Part shown: in pieces, positions 25,549 through 33,121 of the stretch | How positions within the stretch are numbered: position 1 is the stretch's first letter | How the letters are laid out: the number at the start of each line of letters is the position of its first letter | Source: Acidocella sp. 20-57-95 | Lineage (GTDB): Bacteria > Pseudomonadota > Alphaproteobacteria > Acetobacterales > Acetobacteraceae | Assembly (NCBI GenBank): GCA_002255575.1 | Contig: NCAT01000003.1 | Coordinates: 190,341 to 237,884, forward strand | DNA: 47,544 bases | Direction: 5' to 3' | Position numbers and translations under genes: made by a program | Notes under the pieces: model-generated | Told to the model about the DNA's origin: nothing | Database searches by the model: none | The model's input: the letters and a program-made list of their open reading frames with translations, nothing else

Positions 25549-26505
25549 TCAACCATTCCCGATAATCACACCCGTCGCAAATACCAACGCGCCACCTAGA
25601 GCCACCTGCAAGGTCGCGCGGATTGGCGAGGTATCCATATATTTCCAACGAATCCAAGAAATCACGGAAAGCTCCACCACCACCACGCAGAATGCTACAA
25701 TCAAAGCGGTCCAGAGATTGGGGATTAAGAAAGGCAAAGTATGGCCGAGCCCACCCAAAGTGGTCATGGCACCGGTAATAAGGCCGCGATAAATCGGCGT
25801 GCCACGGCCGGTTAAGCTGCCGTCATCGGACAAAGCCTCAGCGAACCCCATCGAAATGCCAGCCCCGATTGAGGCGGCAAGCCCGACCACGAAAGCTGCC
25901 ATTGGGTGGCCGGTGGAAAAAGCCGCCGCAAAAATTGGGGCTAATGTCGAAACGGAACCATCCATCAACCCCACCAGGCCCGGCTGAACATATTGCAGTA
26001 CAAATTGCCGCTGGGCGGTTTCATCCTCGGTCGCAATCGCAGCATCGGTTAGGTTTTTGGCCTGCAACTGGTCGGCCCGGTGTTCATGCGCCTGTTCGGC
26101 TTCCGCCAAATCACCGAGTAATTTGCGAATCGAGGCATCGGTGGAGCGGCTGGCCGCCAGACGATAAAAATTCTGCGTTTCCTTCTCCATGCTTTCAGCC
26201 AGCGTCCGCACGTCCTTGATGCTCGGCTTGGGGAGCTGCCAAACCGCTTTGCGCGTTAAAAAGCCGCGCACATCCTGACGGCGGACCAGCGGAATATGCT
26301 CGCCGAATTTTTCCCTATACAAATCGAGCAGCTTGTGACGGTGCTCAGTCTCCTCGGCAGCCATTTCACTAAACACGGTCGATGAAGCCGGGTATTCCTC
26401 GCGCAGGCGCTCGGCAATGTCGTTGTAGATTCGACCATCTTCCTCTTCTGACCCAATGGCCAGCGCCAGCACCTCGCGTTCGCTCAGTTCCGAAAAGTCA
26501 CGCAT
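25549..26505 (-). CDS. mbfA: Membrane-bound ferritin-like iron exporter MbfA (Er-VIT1)
   Basis: The 318-residue protein joins an N-terminal rubrerythrin/ferritin-like domain to a C-terminal VIT1-type membrane domain. The ferritin part has paired metal-ligand helices: [44 protein letters not shown] and [13 protein letters not shown]. The membrane part starts at [20 protein letters not shown] and continues with [15 protein letters not shown] and several hydrophobic segments. MbfA exports iron and protects against peroxide in Agrobacterium and Bradyrhizobium, where Irr controls it. ATG 26505 is chosen because AGGAGACA lies just before it; the frame is open 12 codons further. The last 11 bases of the gene region are repeated 19 bp downstream. 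Confidence 0.9.
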   Translation of the reverse strand: MRDFSELSEREVLALAIGSEEEDGRIYNDIAERLREEYPASSTVFSEMAAEETEHRHKLLDLYREKFGEHIPLVRRQDVRGFLTRKAVWQLPKPSIKDVRTLAESMEKETQNFYRLAASRSTDASIRKLLGDLAEAEQAHEHRADQLQAKNLTDAAIATEDETAQRQFVLQYVQPGLVGLMDGSVSTLAPIFAAAFSTGHPMAAFVVGLAASIGAGISMGFAEALSDDGSLTGRGTPIYRGLITGAMTTLGGLGHTLPFLIPNLWTALIVAFCVVVVELSVISWIRWKYMDTSPIRATLQVALGGALVFATGVIIGNG

Positions 26506-26561
26506 GATATTGTCTCCTGTCAGCCGCCCATGTGGCGGCACAGCAACTGTTCGTCAACCTG

Positions 26562-26588
26562 ATTATATCTTATTGAGAATGAGTTGCG
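26562..26588 (-). promoter_or_regulatory. Candidate mbfA promoter with Fur/Irr-like half-site
   Basis: On the minus strand TATAAT (26567-26562) lies about 57 bp upstream of the mbfA ATG and can serve as a -10 box; no good -35 is seen. Immediately upstream, on the plus strand, TTGAGAATGAGTTGCG contains one good TGAGAAT half-site of the alphaproteobacterial Fur-type palindrome; the second half is degenerate. Iron control of mbfA is known in relatives, but this site is only suggestive. Confidence 0.3.
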
Positions 26589-26691
26589 TTAACAAAAACC
26601 TTTGAATTTGTTTGATTTTCCAGTGCGTTGTGATGTTTCGTAAAGCACGCCATACTCGCGACATTCAGGCAGGCGAGACGGCGATAACAGA

Positions 26692-28536
26692 ATGTTGAAC
26701 ACTGAAATTTGTACGTGCGGCAGCGGTCTGCGCAGCGTGCGCTGCTGCAATGCCGATATGGCAGCCGCACCAGACCAAGGCTCGTTAGAGCTTATCAACG
26801 CCAAGGCCGCCGAAGCGATTGGCCTGTTTAACGAAAAAAAATACCGCGAGGCTGAGGCTCTGGCGCTTAAAATCCTCGATCTGGCCCCGAACCAGCGGAT
26901 GGCGCTGCGGGTATTGTTTGAAATCCGTAAAGCTGAGGGGAAACAGCAAGCCGCTGAAATTCTGGCCCGGCGGCTGACCGAACTTCCCGCGGAAAATAAC
27001 GCCGTGGCGGCGGCGGCGCATTTGCAACTGGCACAGATGCTAGTGGCACAAGGCCGCCACCTTGATGCCGCCACCCCTGCCCGTGCGGCTGTGAAACTCA
27101 CCCCACGTGATGCCAATGCCCATCACGTATTGGGCGTAGTGCTAACCGAAACCGGGCAAATACGTGCCGGTGAGGTGCATTATCGCAAGGCGGTCAATCT
27201 GCTTGAGCGGGATGATGGCACGGTGCTCGCAAACCTCGCCTGGAATCTGAAGCAGCAGGGGCGCTTAAACGAAGCCGCGACGACTTACGAAAAAGCTTTG
27301 CGGCTGCGTCCTGATAATGCCCGCGGCGTGGGGGGATTCGCGCAAGTGGAAGCCGGCCGTCAACACGTGCCGCAGGCCATAAAGTTGCTGGATGACGCCT
27401 TGGCGAAATGGTCGCAGGACCGCACCTTGCGGCTGCTGCGCGCCTTGATGGATTTACGGCTGGGCAAGTTCGAGGACGTCATCAACCGGTTGAGCGGCGG
27501 CTTGGAAAGCCTGATGCCACCAGAGCTAGCGGCCCGCGGCCAGGCAGCCGAACGGCTTGGAAATATTGAAGACGCCGTCGCAGCCTTTGCGATGGGACGG
27601 CAGATGCAGCGCGAGCGTTACGGCCAGCGCTATGACCCGAAAGAGGGGGTACAAAAATCCGAACTATATCGGGCGTTTTTTACCGCCGAGCGGATGCAAA
27701 ACCTGCCGCGTGCGCCCGAAACAGATGGCCCCAAACCGGTATTCCTACTTGGCTTTCCCGGCTCTGGTACGTCACTGCTCGAACAATTGCTCAGCAAGGT
27801 TTCAGGATTTACCGCTGCGGATCAGGCTGGGGCGATGGGAGAGCTAACCAAGCGGATCGGCAATTTGGTGAGCGATGAGAGCCAGCTTGGCTATCCAAGC
27901 CTGTTGGAAAATCTCGCGCTTGGTGATGGCGCCAGCCAACTTGCCTTGCTGCGCGACCAGTATTTTGTAACCCTACAATCCGATGGTGTCATCAATCCGG
28001 ATACCAAGTTTGTCATCGACCGTGCCGCTGATAATCACTGGCATTTAGGATTGATCAAACTGTTATTCCCAACCGCACCGATCATTCACATGCTGCGGCA
28101 CCCGCTTGATGTGGTGCTGTCTAATTTCGCACAGGACCGCAAGCTGGAGGCCAATTGCGGCGTTTCGATGCCGGCCTTGGCGCGGCATTATGATGTGACG
28201 ATGTCGCTGATAAAACATTTTCGGGGCCAACTGACCTTACGTTACCTGCCGCTGCGTTATGAGGCTTTGGTGGCCGACCCGGCTGGCGCACTGGCATCGA
28301 TTGTGAAATTCATCAGCACTGAACCGCTGAAACTGCCGAGTAAAATTGCCATTAAGGCCAATGCATTTCAGCCAATTGCACGGGTGCCGGCGCATGTGGT
28401 GATGCAAGAACCCGTGCATGAACGCAGCCTGTACCGGCACCGCCTATTTGAAGCGCAGGTACCACAATTATTCAGCGATATACGGCCCGTGTTGACGCCA
28501 TGGATCGAGGCTCTGGGCTATGGAGACGCACAATGA
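26692..28536 (+). CDS. SEC-C motif / TPR / sulfotransferase fusion protein
   Basis: The 614-residue protein has three parts. Residues 7-19 (CTCGSGLRSVRCC) match exactly the CxCGSGx5CC spacing of the SEC-C zinc motif. Residues about 30-320 are tetratricopeptide repeats (for example ANLAWNLKQQGRLNEAATTY). The C-terminal part (about 345-600) is a sulfotransferase: FLLGFPGSGTSLLEQLLSK matches the 5'-phosphosulfate loop and HMLRHPLDVVLSNF the 3'-phosphate motif for PAPS. No signal peptide is seen, so it is probably cytoplasmic, using the TPRs to bind its protein or glycan substrate. It starts at ATG 26692 with only a weak ribosome binding site. Its stop overlaps the next gene as ATGA. The substrate is unknown. 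Confidence 0.88.
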   Translation: MLNTEICTCGSGLRSVRCCNADMAAAPDQGSLELINAKAAEAIGLFNEKKYREAEALALKILDLAPNQRMALRVLFEIRKAEGKQQAAEILARRLTELPAENNAVAAAAHLQLAQMLVAQGRHLDAATPARAAVKLTPRDANAHHVLGVVLTETGQIRAGEVHYRKAVNLLERDDGTVLANLAWNLKQQGRLNEAATTYEKALRLRPDNARGVGGFAQVEAGRQHVPQAIKLLDDALAKWSQDRTLRLLRALMDLRLGKFEDVINRLSGGLESLMPPELAARGQAAERLGNIEDAVAAFAMGRQMQRERYGQRYDPKEGVQKSELYRAFFTAERMQNLPRAPETDGPKPVFLLGFPGSGTSLLEQLLSKVSGFTAADQAGAMGELTKRIGNLVSDESQLGYPSLLENLALGDGASQLALLRDQYFVTLQSDGVINPDTKFVIDRAADNHWHLGLIKLLFPTAPIIHMLRHPLDVVLSNFAQDRKLEANCGVSMPALARHYDVTMSLIKHFRGQLTLRYLPLRYEALVADPAGALASIVKFISTEPLKLPSKIAIKANAFQPIARVPAHVVMQEPVHERSLYRHRLFEAQVPQLFSDIRPVLTPWIEALGYGDAQ

Positions 28537-29936
28537 GTTCCGAGGCGATTTTAAGCGGCGAAGAGCCATTAAAGCCCGGCCAGCAGCGCGTGGCGTTGTC
28601 CGACGTGATTGCGCAAATCTCCCGCTTGGAGCAACAGAACCGCCTGGATGATGCTGGCATTTTGGCCGATCGTGTGCTCGCGGCGGTGCCAGAACACCCG
28701 CATGTGCTGCATCTCTCGGGCATTATTCTCTACCGGCAGGGCAAAATTGCAGAGGCCATTGCTAGGATGGAAAAATCCATCGCGCTTGCCCCCGATGTGG
28801 CTTTATATCCCCGCAATATGTGCGAAATTTACCGTGGCGCCGGGCGGCTGGATGACGCAGTCACCTCTGGGCGCCGCGCCGTTGAATTGGCACCGGAGGA
28901 TAGCCGGGCCTATTTCAATCTAGCGCTGATCCATTACGAGCGATTAGAGCTCGAAGAGTCAGTCCGGATTTGCGACAAGGCGCTGGCGCTGGAACCGGAT
29001 TTTGCCGAGGCGCATTTCGAACGTGCTGAGGCCCTGCTGCTGGGCGGCAAAATGAAGGATGGCTGGGAGGCCTATGAATGGCGTTTTAAGCTAAAACAGG
29101 CCGAGGGCATGTTGCCCAAGACCGATAAGCCGCAATGGGAAGGGCAAAAGCTTGCACCCGGTAAATTGTTGCTGGTGGCCGACCAAGGTTTTGGCGATTG
29201 CGTGCAATTTGGCCGCTTCATTCCCTGGGCGGCGCAAATCGCCCCGGCCCCGGTGCTGGCCTGTAGCGGCGAACTCACCTCCATTTTACGGCAAATTCCC
29301 GGTATCGGGCGGATTGTTACGCGCTGGGAACTGACCGGCGAGTTCGACGCCTATATTCCACTCTCTGGACTGCCCCGGCTGGCCGGAATTGATACCGATA
29401 ATATTCCGATGAGCGAGGGCTACCTGCACCCCAAGAACGAATTGGTCGCACACTGGGCCGAACAGCTCGACCGGCTGGTACCGGCCGGCAAACGCCGGAT
29501 CGCTCTGGTCTGGGCCGGGCGGCCAACCCATAAGAATGATAAAAAACGTACCTTGAAGCTGGCGCAATTCGCCCCGTTACTGGCGCGGCCTGATGTTGCG
29601 ATCGTCACAGTGCAGAAAGGTGAGCAAATTGCCCAGGTAGGCAGCTATTTCGGGACGACACCGTTGATCAATCTTGGCCCGGAAATCAACGACTTTGCCG
29701 ATACGATGGCGATTTTAAAGAATGTCGAACGGCTGGTGACCATCGATACATCGGTCGCCCATATTGCAGGCGCCTGCGGTATCCCAGCTTCCCTCGTGTT
29801 GCCGTACGCACCGGATTGGCGCTGGCTATTGGGGCGGGACGATACGCCATGGTATAAATCAGTACGACTTTTTAGGCAGCAACAGCCCTATGATTGGTCG
29901 GGCGTGATCGAAAAAGTGGCAAATTTTCTGGATTGA
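28533..29936 (+). CDS. TPR protein with C-terminal glycosyltransferase (GT9-like) domain
   Basis: This 467-residue protein has N-terminal tetratricopeptide repeats (about 35-200, such as AYFNLALIHYERLELEESV) and a C-terminal GT-B domain resembling GT9/heptosyltransferases: LLLVADQGFGDCVQFGRF, RRIALVWAGRPTHKNDKKR and the nucleotide-sugar motif VTIDTSVAHIAGACGIP followed by LPYAPDWRWLLGRDDTPWY. Such TPR-glycosyltransferases are widespread in alphaproteobacteria, and the acceptor is generally unknown. The start is ATG 28533, overlapping the sulfotransferase stop; the frame is open 11 codons further upstream but that part overlaps. Coupling to a TPR-sulfotransferase suggests both enzymes decorate the same protein or polysaccharide. 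Confidence 0.88.
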   Translation: MSSEAILSGEEPLKPGQQRVALSDVIAQISRLEQQNRLDDAGILADRVLAAVPEHPHVLHLSGIILYRQGKIAEAIARMEKSIALAPDVALYPRNMCEIYRGAGRLDDAVTSGRRAVELAPEDSRAYFNLALIHYERLELEESVRICDKALALEPDFAEAHFERAEALLLGGKMKDGWEAYEWRFKLKQAEGMLPKTDKPQWEGQKLAPGKLLLVADQGFGDCVQFGRFIPWAAQIAPAPVLACSGELTSILRQIPGIGRIVTRWELTGEFDAYIPLSGLPRLAGIDTDNIPMSEGYLHPKNELVAHWAEQLDRLVPAGKRRIALVWAGRPTHKNDKKRTLKLAQFAPLLARPDVAIVTVQKGEQIAQVGSYFGTTPLINLGPEINDFADTMAILKNVERLVTIDTSVAHIAGACGIPASLVLPYAPDWRWLLGRDDTPWYKSVRLFRQQQPYDWSGVIEKVANFLD

Positions 29937-30047
29937 ATGAAGTTTGTCCAATCACGAAAATTTTTGACTTCGAACTGAAATTTTACTGTCACAATATCTT
30001 AAAATCAGGCAACCTTAGCTTCATCGCTATAGGGAAAGGTTTTGCCC

Positions 30048-30197
30048 GTGAATATCTCTGAATACACGTCAAAATTGGACGAGCTAGATTATCTGATGAA
30101 CGACCCGGAAGCCGACCCTGCGCCGGAGCGGGTATGGGAAGTGCTCGCGGTTTTGTCGCGCCATGATCTCTCAACGGCACAGGCTGTACGCGAATAA
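30048..30197 (+). CDS. Small conserved-looking protein resembling the N-terminus of RF1 (49 aa)
   Basis: A 50-codon frame starts at GTG 30048, eight bases after a strong purine-rich ribosome binding site (AGGGAAAGG, 30031-30039), and ends at TAA 30195-30197. The product is acidic and helical, beginning VNISEYTSKLDELDYL and continuing NDPEADPAPERVWEVLAVL. The pattern KLDELxxLxxDPE, then ERVxxL.xLSR, resembles the first helices of peptide chain release factor 1 (PCRF domain), and I recall similarly annotated small proteins in Acetobacteraceae. It lacks the GGQ and codon-recognition parts, so it cannot terminate translation by itself. It converges on the MFS gene with a 5-bp gap. The coding call is fairly firm; the function is unknown. 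Confidence 0.7.
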   Translation: MNISEYTSKLDELDYLMNDPEADPAPERVWEVLAVLSRHDLSTAQAVRE

Positions 30198-30202
30198 CCT
30201 GG

Positions 30203-31558
30203 CTACGCCAGACGCAACAGGCTGATGAAGGCGGCGGCCGCGGCAAAGGCCGCGCCGATATCGAGAGATGTTACAGCACCTTGATAACCTAGTTTTGCCA
30301 ACAGCAGTGCGGCCAAGGCAGCGCCCATCGCCTGCCCCAATATCCGCGATGTTGCGATGCTGCCACTTGCAGCGCCGCTGCGCGGTTTGGGCGCCGAGGT
30401 CATAATGACGCGATTATTCGGCGGCTGGAAAAACCCAAACCCCATACCGCAAATCATCATCCGCCATATCACATTGATGTAGGAAGTATGCGGGGGAAGG
30501 AAGCTTAGCAAAGTAAGCCCAGTGGACAAACAAATGAGACCGAAAAAGTTTAAAATCGCCGCTGGGTAACGGTCCGCAAGTCGGCCTGAAATACTGCTGA
30601 CACAAGCAATGGTGAGCGGCCAGGTCATGATGAGCAAGCCGGTTTCTGTCACGTTAAACCCAAGTTTCGCCTCAAAGAAAAACGGCAAAGCCACCAAGGC
30701 CAACATTTGAGCCGTAAAGCAAGTGATCGAGGTAACAACCGAGAGAGCAAATATAGGCCGCCGCAGCAAATCAACTGGCAATAGCGGCGTTGGTTGCGGC
30801 AGTTGCCGTAACACGGACCAGGTAATCGCTATCAAACCAATCGCAGCCTCAGTTGCGGAAACCTGCCACGGTTCATTATTGCTGAAGCTTTGAATGGTGG
30901 TAATGAGCATTGCAAAAAATAGCGCGATCGAAATAGCACTGAAGACGTCAAAACGGCGCTTTACCGTGTCGCTCGCAGGCAGGTTTCGATAGCCTATCGC
31001 AAACGAAATAATGCCCAGCGGCAGATTTACCGTAAACAGCCATTGCCAGTTGGCAAAGCTCAACACGATGCCGGCAAAACTAGGCCCCATAGTGGAAGCG
31101 ATGGCCACCACCATTGAATTAATCCCAATCCCGCGCCCCAACATATGTTGCGGAAAAATATAGCGAACAAGAGCCGTATTCACGCTCATGATGCCGGCGG
31201 CACCAAAGCCTTGCACAACGCGGGCAACGGTGAGCCAGGTAAGAGAATCCGCCATTACACAGGCAAGCGATGCGGCACTGAAAACAGCAATGCCGGAGAG
31301 ATAGACCAGCCTATAGCCATAAATTTCCGCGAGGGCCGATAGCGGCAAAATCAGCATCACAATCGCCAATTGATAGGCGCTCACAATGGCGACTGCATCC
31401 GTTGGTGTGGCGTGAAAATCCGTCGCGATGGTTGGCAAAGCGACGTTTGCCACCGTCTGATCCATCACGGTTAGAATCACCGTAATCAAAACGGCGGCAA
31501 ATGCGAGAATGCGCTGCGGCCTGGGCAAACCATCCGCATGGATTTGTCTCTCAGCCAT
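30203..31558 (-). CDS. MFS transporter, DHA2-type multidrug/drug efflux family
   Basis: This is a 451-residue membrane protein with about 12-14 hydrophobic segments. The first carries ILTVMDQTVANVALPTIATDF (motif D1 of drug:H+ antiporters, D-x-T-x-x-N-V-A-L-P); after it come GYRLVYLSGIAVFSAAS and ARVVQGFGAAGIMSVNTALV (motif C-like region). The C-terminal half holds GFGFFQPPNNRVIMTSAP and GAASGSIATSRILGQAMG, as in EmrB/QacA relatives. Export of a small molecule by proton antiport at the inner membrane is inferred. The start is ATG 31558 with AGGTG upstream. It follows the EutA-like gene by 47 bp on the same strand and may belong to that unit. Confidence 0.9.
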   Translation of the reverse strand: MAERQIHADGLPRPQRILAFAAVLITVILTVMDQTVANVALPTIATDFHATPTDAVAIVSAYQLAIVMLILPLSALAEIYGYRLVYLSGIAVFSAASLACVMADSLTWLTVARVVQGFGAAGIMSVNTALVRYIFPQHMLGRGIGINSMVVAIASTMGPSFAGIVLSFANWQWLFTVNLPLGIISFAIGYRNLPASDTVKRRFDVFSAISIALFFAMLITTIQSFSNNEPWQVSATEAAIGLIAITWSVLRQLPQPTPLLPVDLLRRPIFALSVVTSITCFTAQMLALVALPFFFEAKLGFNVTETGLLIMTWPLTIACVSSISGRLADRYPAAILNFFGLICLSTGLTLLSFLPPHTSYINVIWRMMICGMGFGFFQPPNNRVIMTSAPKPRSGAASGSIATSRILGQAMGAALAALLLAKLGYQGAVTSLDIGAAFAAAAAFISLLRLA

Positions 31559-31569
31559 AATTACACCTG

Positions 31570-31603
31570 CTTTGAGAGCATGTAGCTTGCTGGGCTTTCA
31601 AAG
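31570..31603. promoter_or_regulatory. Imperfect inverted repeat between eutA-like gene and MFS gene
   Basis: CTTTGAGAGC (31570-31579) and GCTTTCAAAG (31594-31603) are inverted repeats with one mismatch around a 14-nt centre, sitting 12 bp before the MFS ATG. No T tract follows on the minus strand, so an operator or processing hairpin is more likely than an intrinsic terminator. Confidence 0.35.
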
Positions 31604-31605
31604 AT

Positions 31606-33114
31606 TTAATTTTTCTCAACCTGACCTAGCGCATGGGAGCTGGGAAAAATGAGCGACTTAATAACCACCGGCACCGAACCAGAACCTTCAAGCATTTTAC
31701 CAATATCAATGAAGTCGAATTTCTTCGAGGCAATACCATCAATAGAAACAACCCTGCCACGCATCTGCATTTCTTCGGCAAAATGCAGACCAATCAAACC
31801 CCCGATATCGCAATCCCCCACTAAAATGAGTGGCTGGCCTTGTTCGATCTGATTGGAAAACCCTTCTGCCACACCGCGGCAAAACGCATCGAGCCGCCCA
31901 TACATGGCTGAGCCTTGCCAAGCATAGCCAAGCGCAAAAGCCTGCTGGTCTTCCATTATGCCGCTGGTGGCAATGGCACGTTTAATATCAGCAGCGATCG
32001 CACCGGCATCGATATCAGCGACAAGTAATTCCGGTGCTAACATAATCGTGGGCACATTGCGCAGCGGCAGAAACTCAAGATCAGAGACAAAAATCGTCGA
32101 ACCACTCACCTGCACAGTATATTGCGACGCGCCGATGACGGTCGCACGGATCCCTTGCGGCACAGGCGCGACCAGTGGCCCCCACTCAGCAATTTTTGCA
32201 GCAATACGGTTTGCCAAACGCGCTCCGAGATCACCATGCGCCACCGTAGCGCGGCCATAGACATATTCCGAAACACCGCCAGAGAACGCCACCAGCGAAG
32301 GTTTGGCCGATGCAGACAACGCATCCAGCCTCAGCAGATTTTTAATCTCATCGTCCAGCGGCCCAGCCTTGACCACCGGCATGAGATAATCCGTCATTTT
32401 ATCGGCTAACATATCAAGCGCTTCAGGCTGCACATGTTGTCCGACCGCGACATCAAGCCCGCAATCTTGGGCGAATTTCGCGCCGGCTGGCTCCAGCCTT
32501 GTCACGATGCCCGTTTCATCAAACGCGATCAGGCGCGCGCCAATATCAATCGCCGTAAATTCCCGCACCTCACCTTTATAGCAACGCGCCAACTTTGTGG
32601 TGCCACCACCAATATCAATGTTCAGCACATCATGATCGGCCTTGTGCGAGAGTGCCACCGCCCCCGAACCATGCGCCGCCAAAATCGCCTCCATGCCATC
32701 CCCGGCGCTGATCGAGACGAATTTACCTGCCGCCTTGGCAAAAATTTCAGCAATTGCACGGGCATTATCGCGCCGTACCGCCGTGCCTGTTAAAATCAAC
32801 GCCCCCGTGTCGATGCTGTCAAACGCAATACCCGCCAACTGATACTGCACGTCAAAAAAAGCCTCTAGCGCGTCAGTATCAATCTCATTCACCCCACGAT
32901 ACGGCGTGAACAAAATCGCTGACTCAAACAATATTTCCCGGTTCGAGACGATATAATGGGAATCCACCCGCTCCAACGTAATGCGGGAAAACGCCAGATG
33001 CGTGGTGGACGACCCGATATCGATGCCGACGCTGATGATTTGAATTTCATCTTCATCAACAATGCTACGGCGCGCATTGGTGAAAAACAAACGTCCGCCG
33101 ACATCATTATCCAT
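31606..33114 (-). CDS. eutA: Ethanolamine ammonia-lyase reactivating factor EutA-like protein
   Basis: This 502-residue protein belongs to the EutA family of actin/Hsp70-fold ATPases, which reactivate B12-dependent ethanolamine ammonia-lyase by releasing damaged cobalamin. The phosphate-1 motif is VGIDIGSSTTHLAF (residues 29-42), phosphate-2 is LNIDIGGGTTKLA and the adenosine motif is VAFSGGVSEYVYG. Other segments close to E. coli EutA are VRATVIGASQYTVQVSGSTI, LPLRNVPTI and the C-terminal VPVVIKSLIFPS. It has about 28 extra N-terminal residues. The start is ATG 33114, only 7 bp after the cupin stop and without its own clear ribosome binding site, so translational coupling is likely. No eutB, eutC or microcompartment gene occurs in the window, so its client is uncertain. 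Confidence 0.88.
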   Translation of the reverse strand: MDNDVGGRLFFTNARRSIVDEDEIQIISVGIDIGSSTTHLAFSRITLERVDSHYIVSNREILFESAILFTPYRGVNEIDTDALEAFFDVQYQLAGIAFDSIDTGALILTGTAVRRDNARAIAEIFAKAAGKFVSISAGDGMEAILAAHGSGAVALSHKADHDVLNIDIGGGTTKLARCYKGEVREFTAIDIGARLIAFDETGIVTRLEPAGAKFAQDCGLDVAVGQHVQPEALDMLADKMTDYLMPVVKAGPLDDEIKNLLRLDALSASAKPSLVAFSGGVSEYVYGRATVAHGDLGARLANRIAAKIAEWGPLVAPVPQGIRATVIGASQYTVQVSGSTIFVSDLEFLPLRNVPTIMLAPELLVADIDAGAIAADIKRAIATSGIMEDQQAFALGYAWQGSAMYGRLDAFCRGVAEGFSNQIEQGQPLILVGDCDIGGLIGLHFAEEMQMRGRVVSIDGIASKKFDFIDIGKMLEGSGSVPVVIKSLIFPSSHALGQVEKN

Positions 33115-33121
33115 AGGCTGA

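Noticed and set aside
29937..30047. AT-rich inverted repeat AAAATTT/AAATTTT as a terminator after the TPR-glycosyltransferase
   Set aside because: The arms are A/T only, the loop is long and no T tract follows at the right place; it more likely belongs to the promoter of the small downstream gene.
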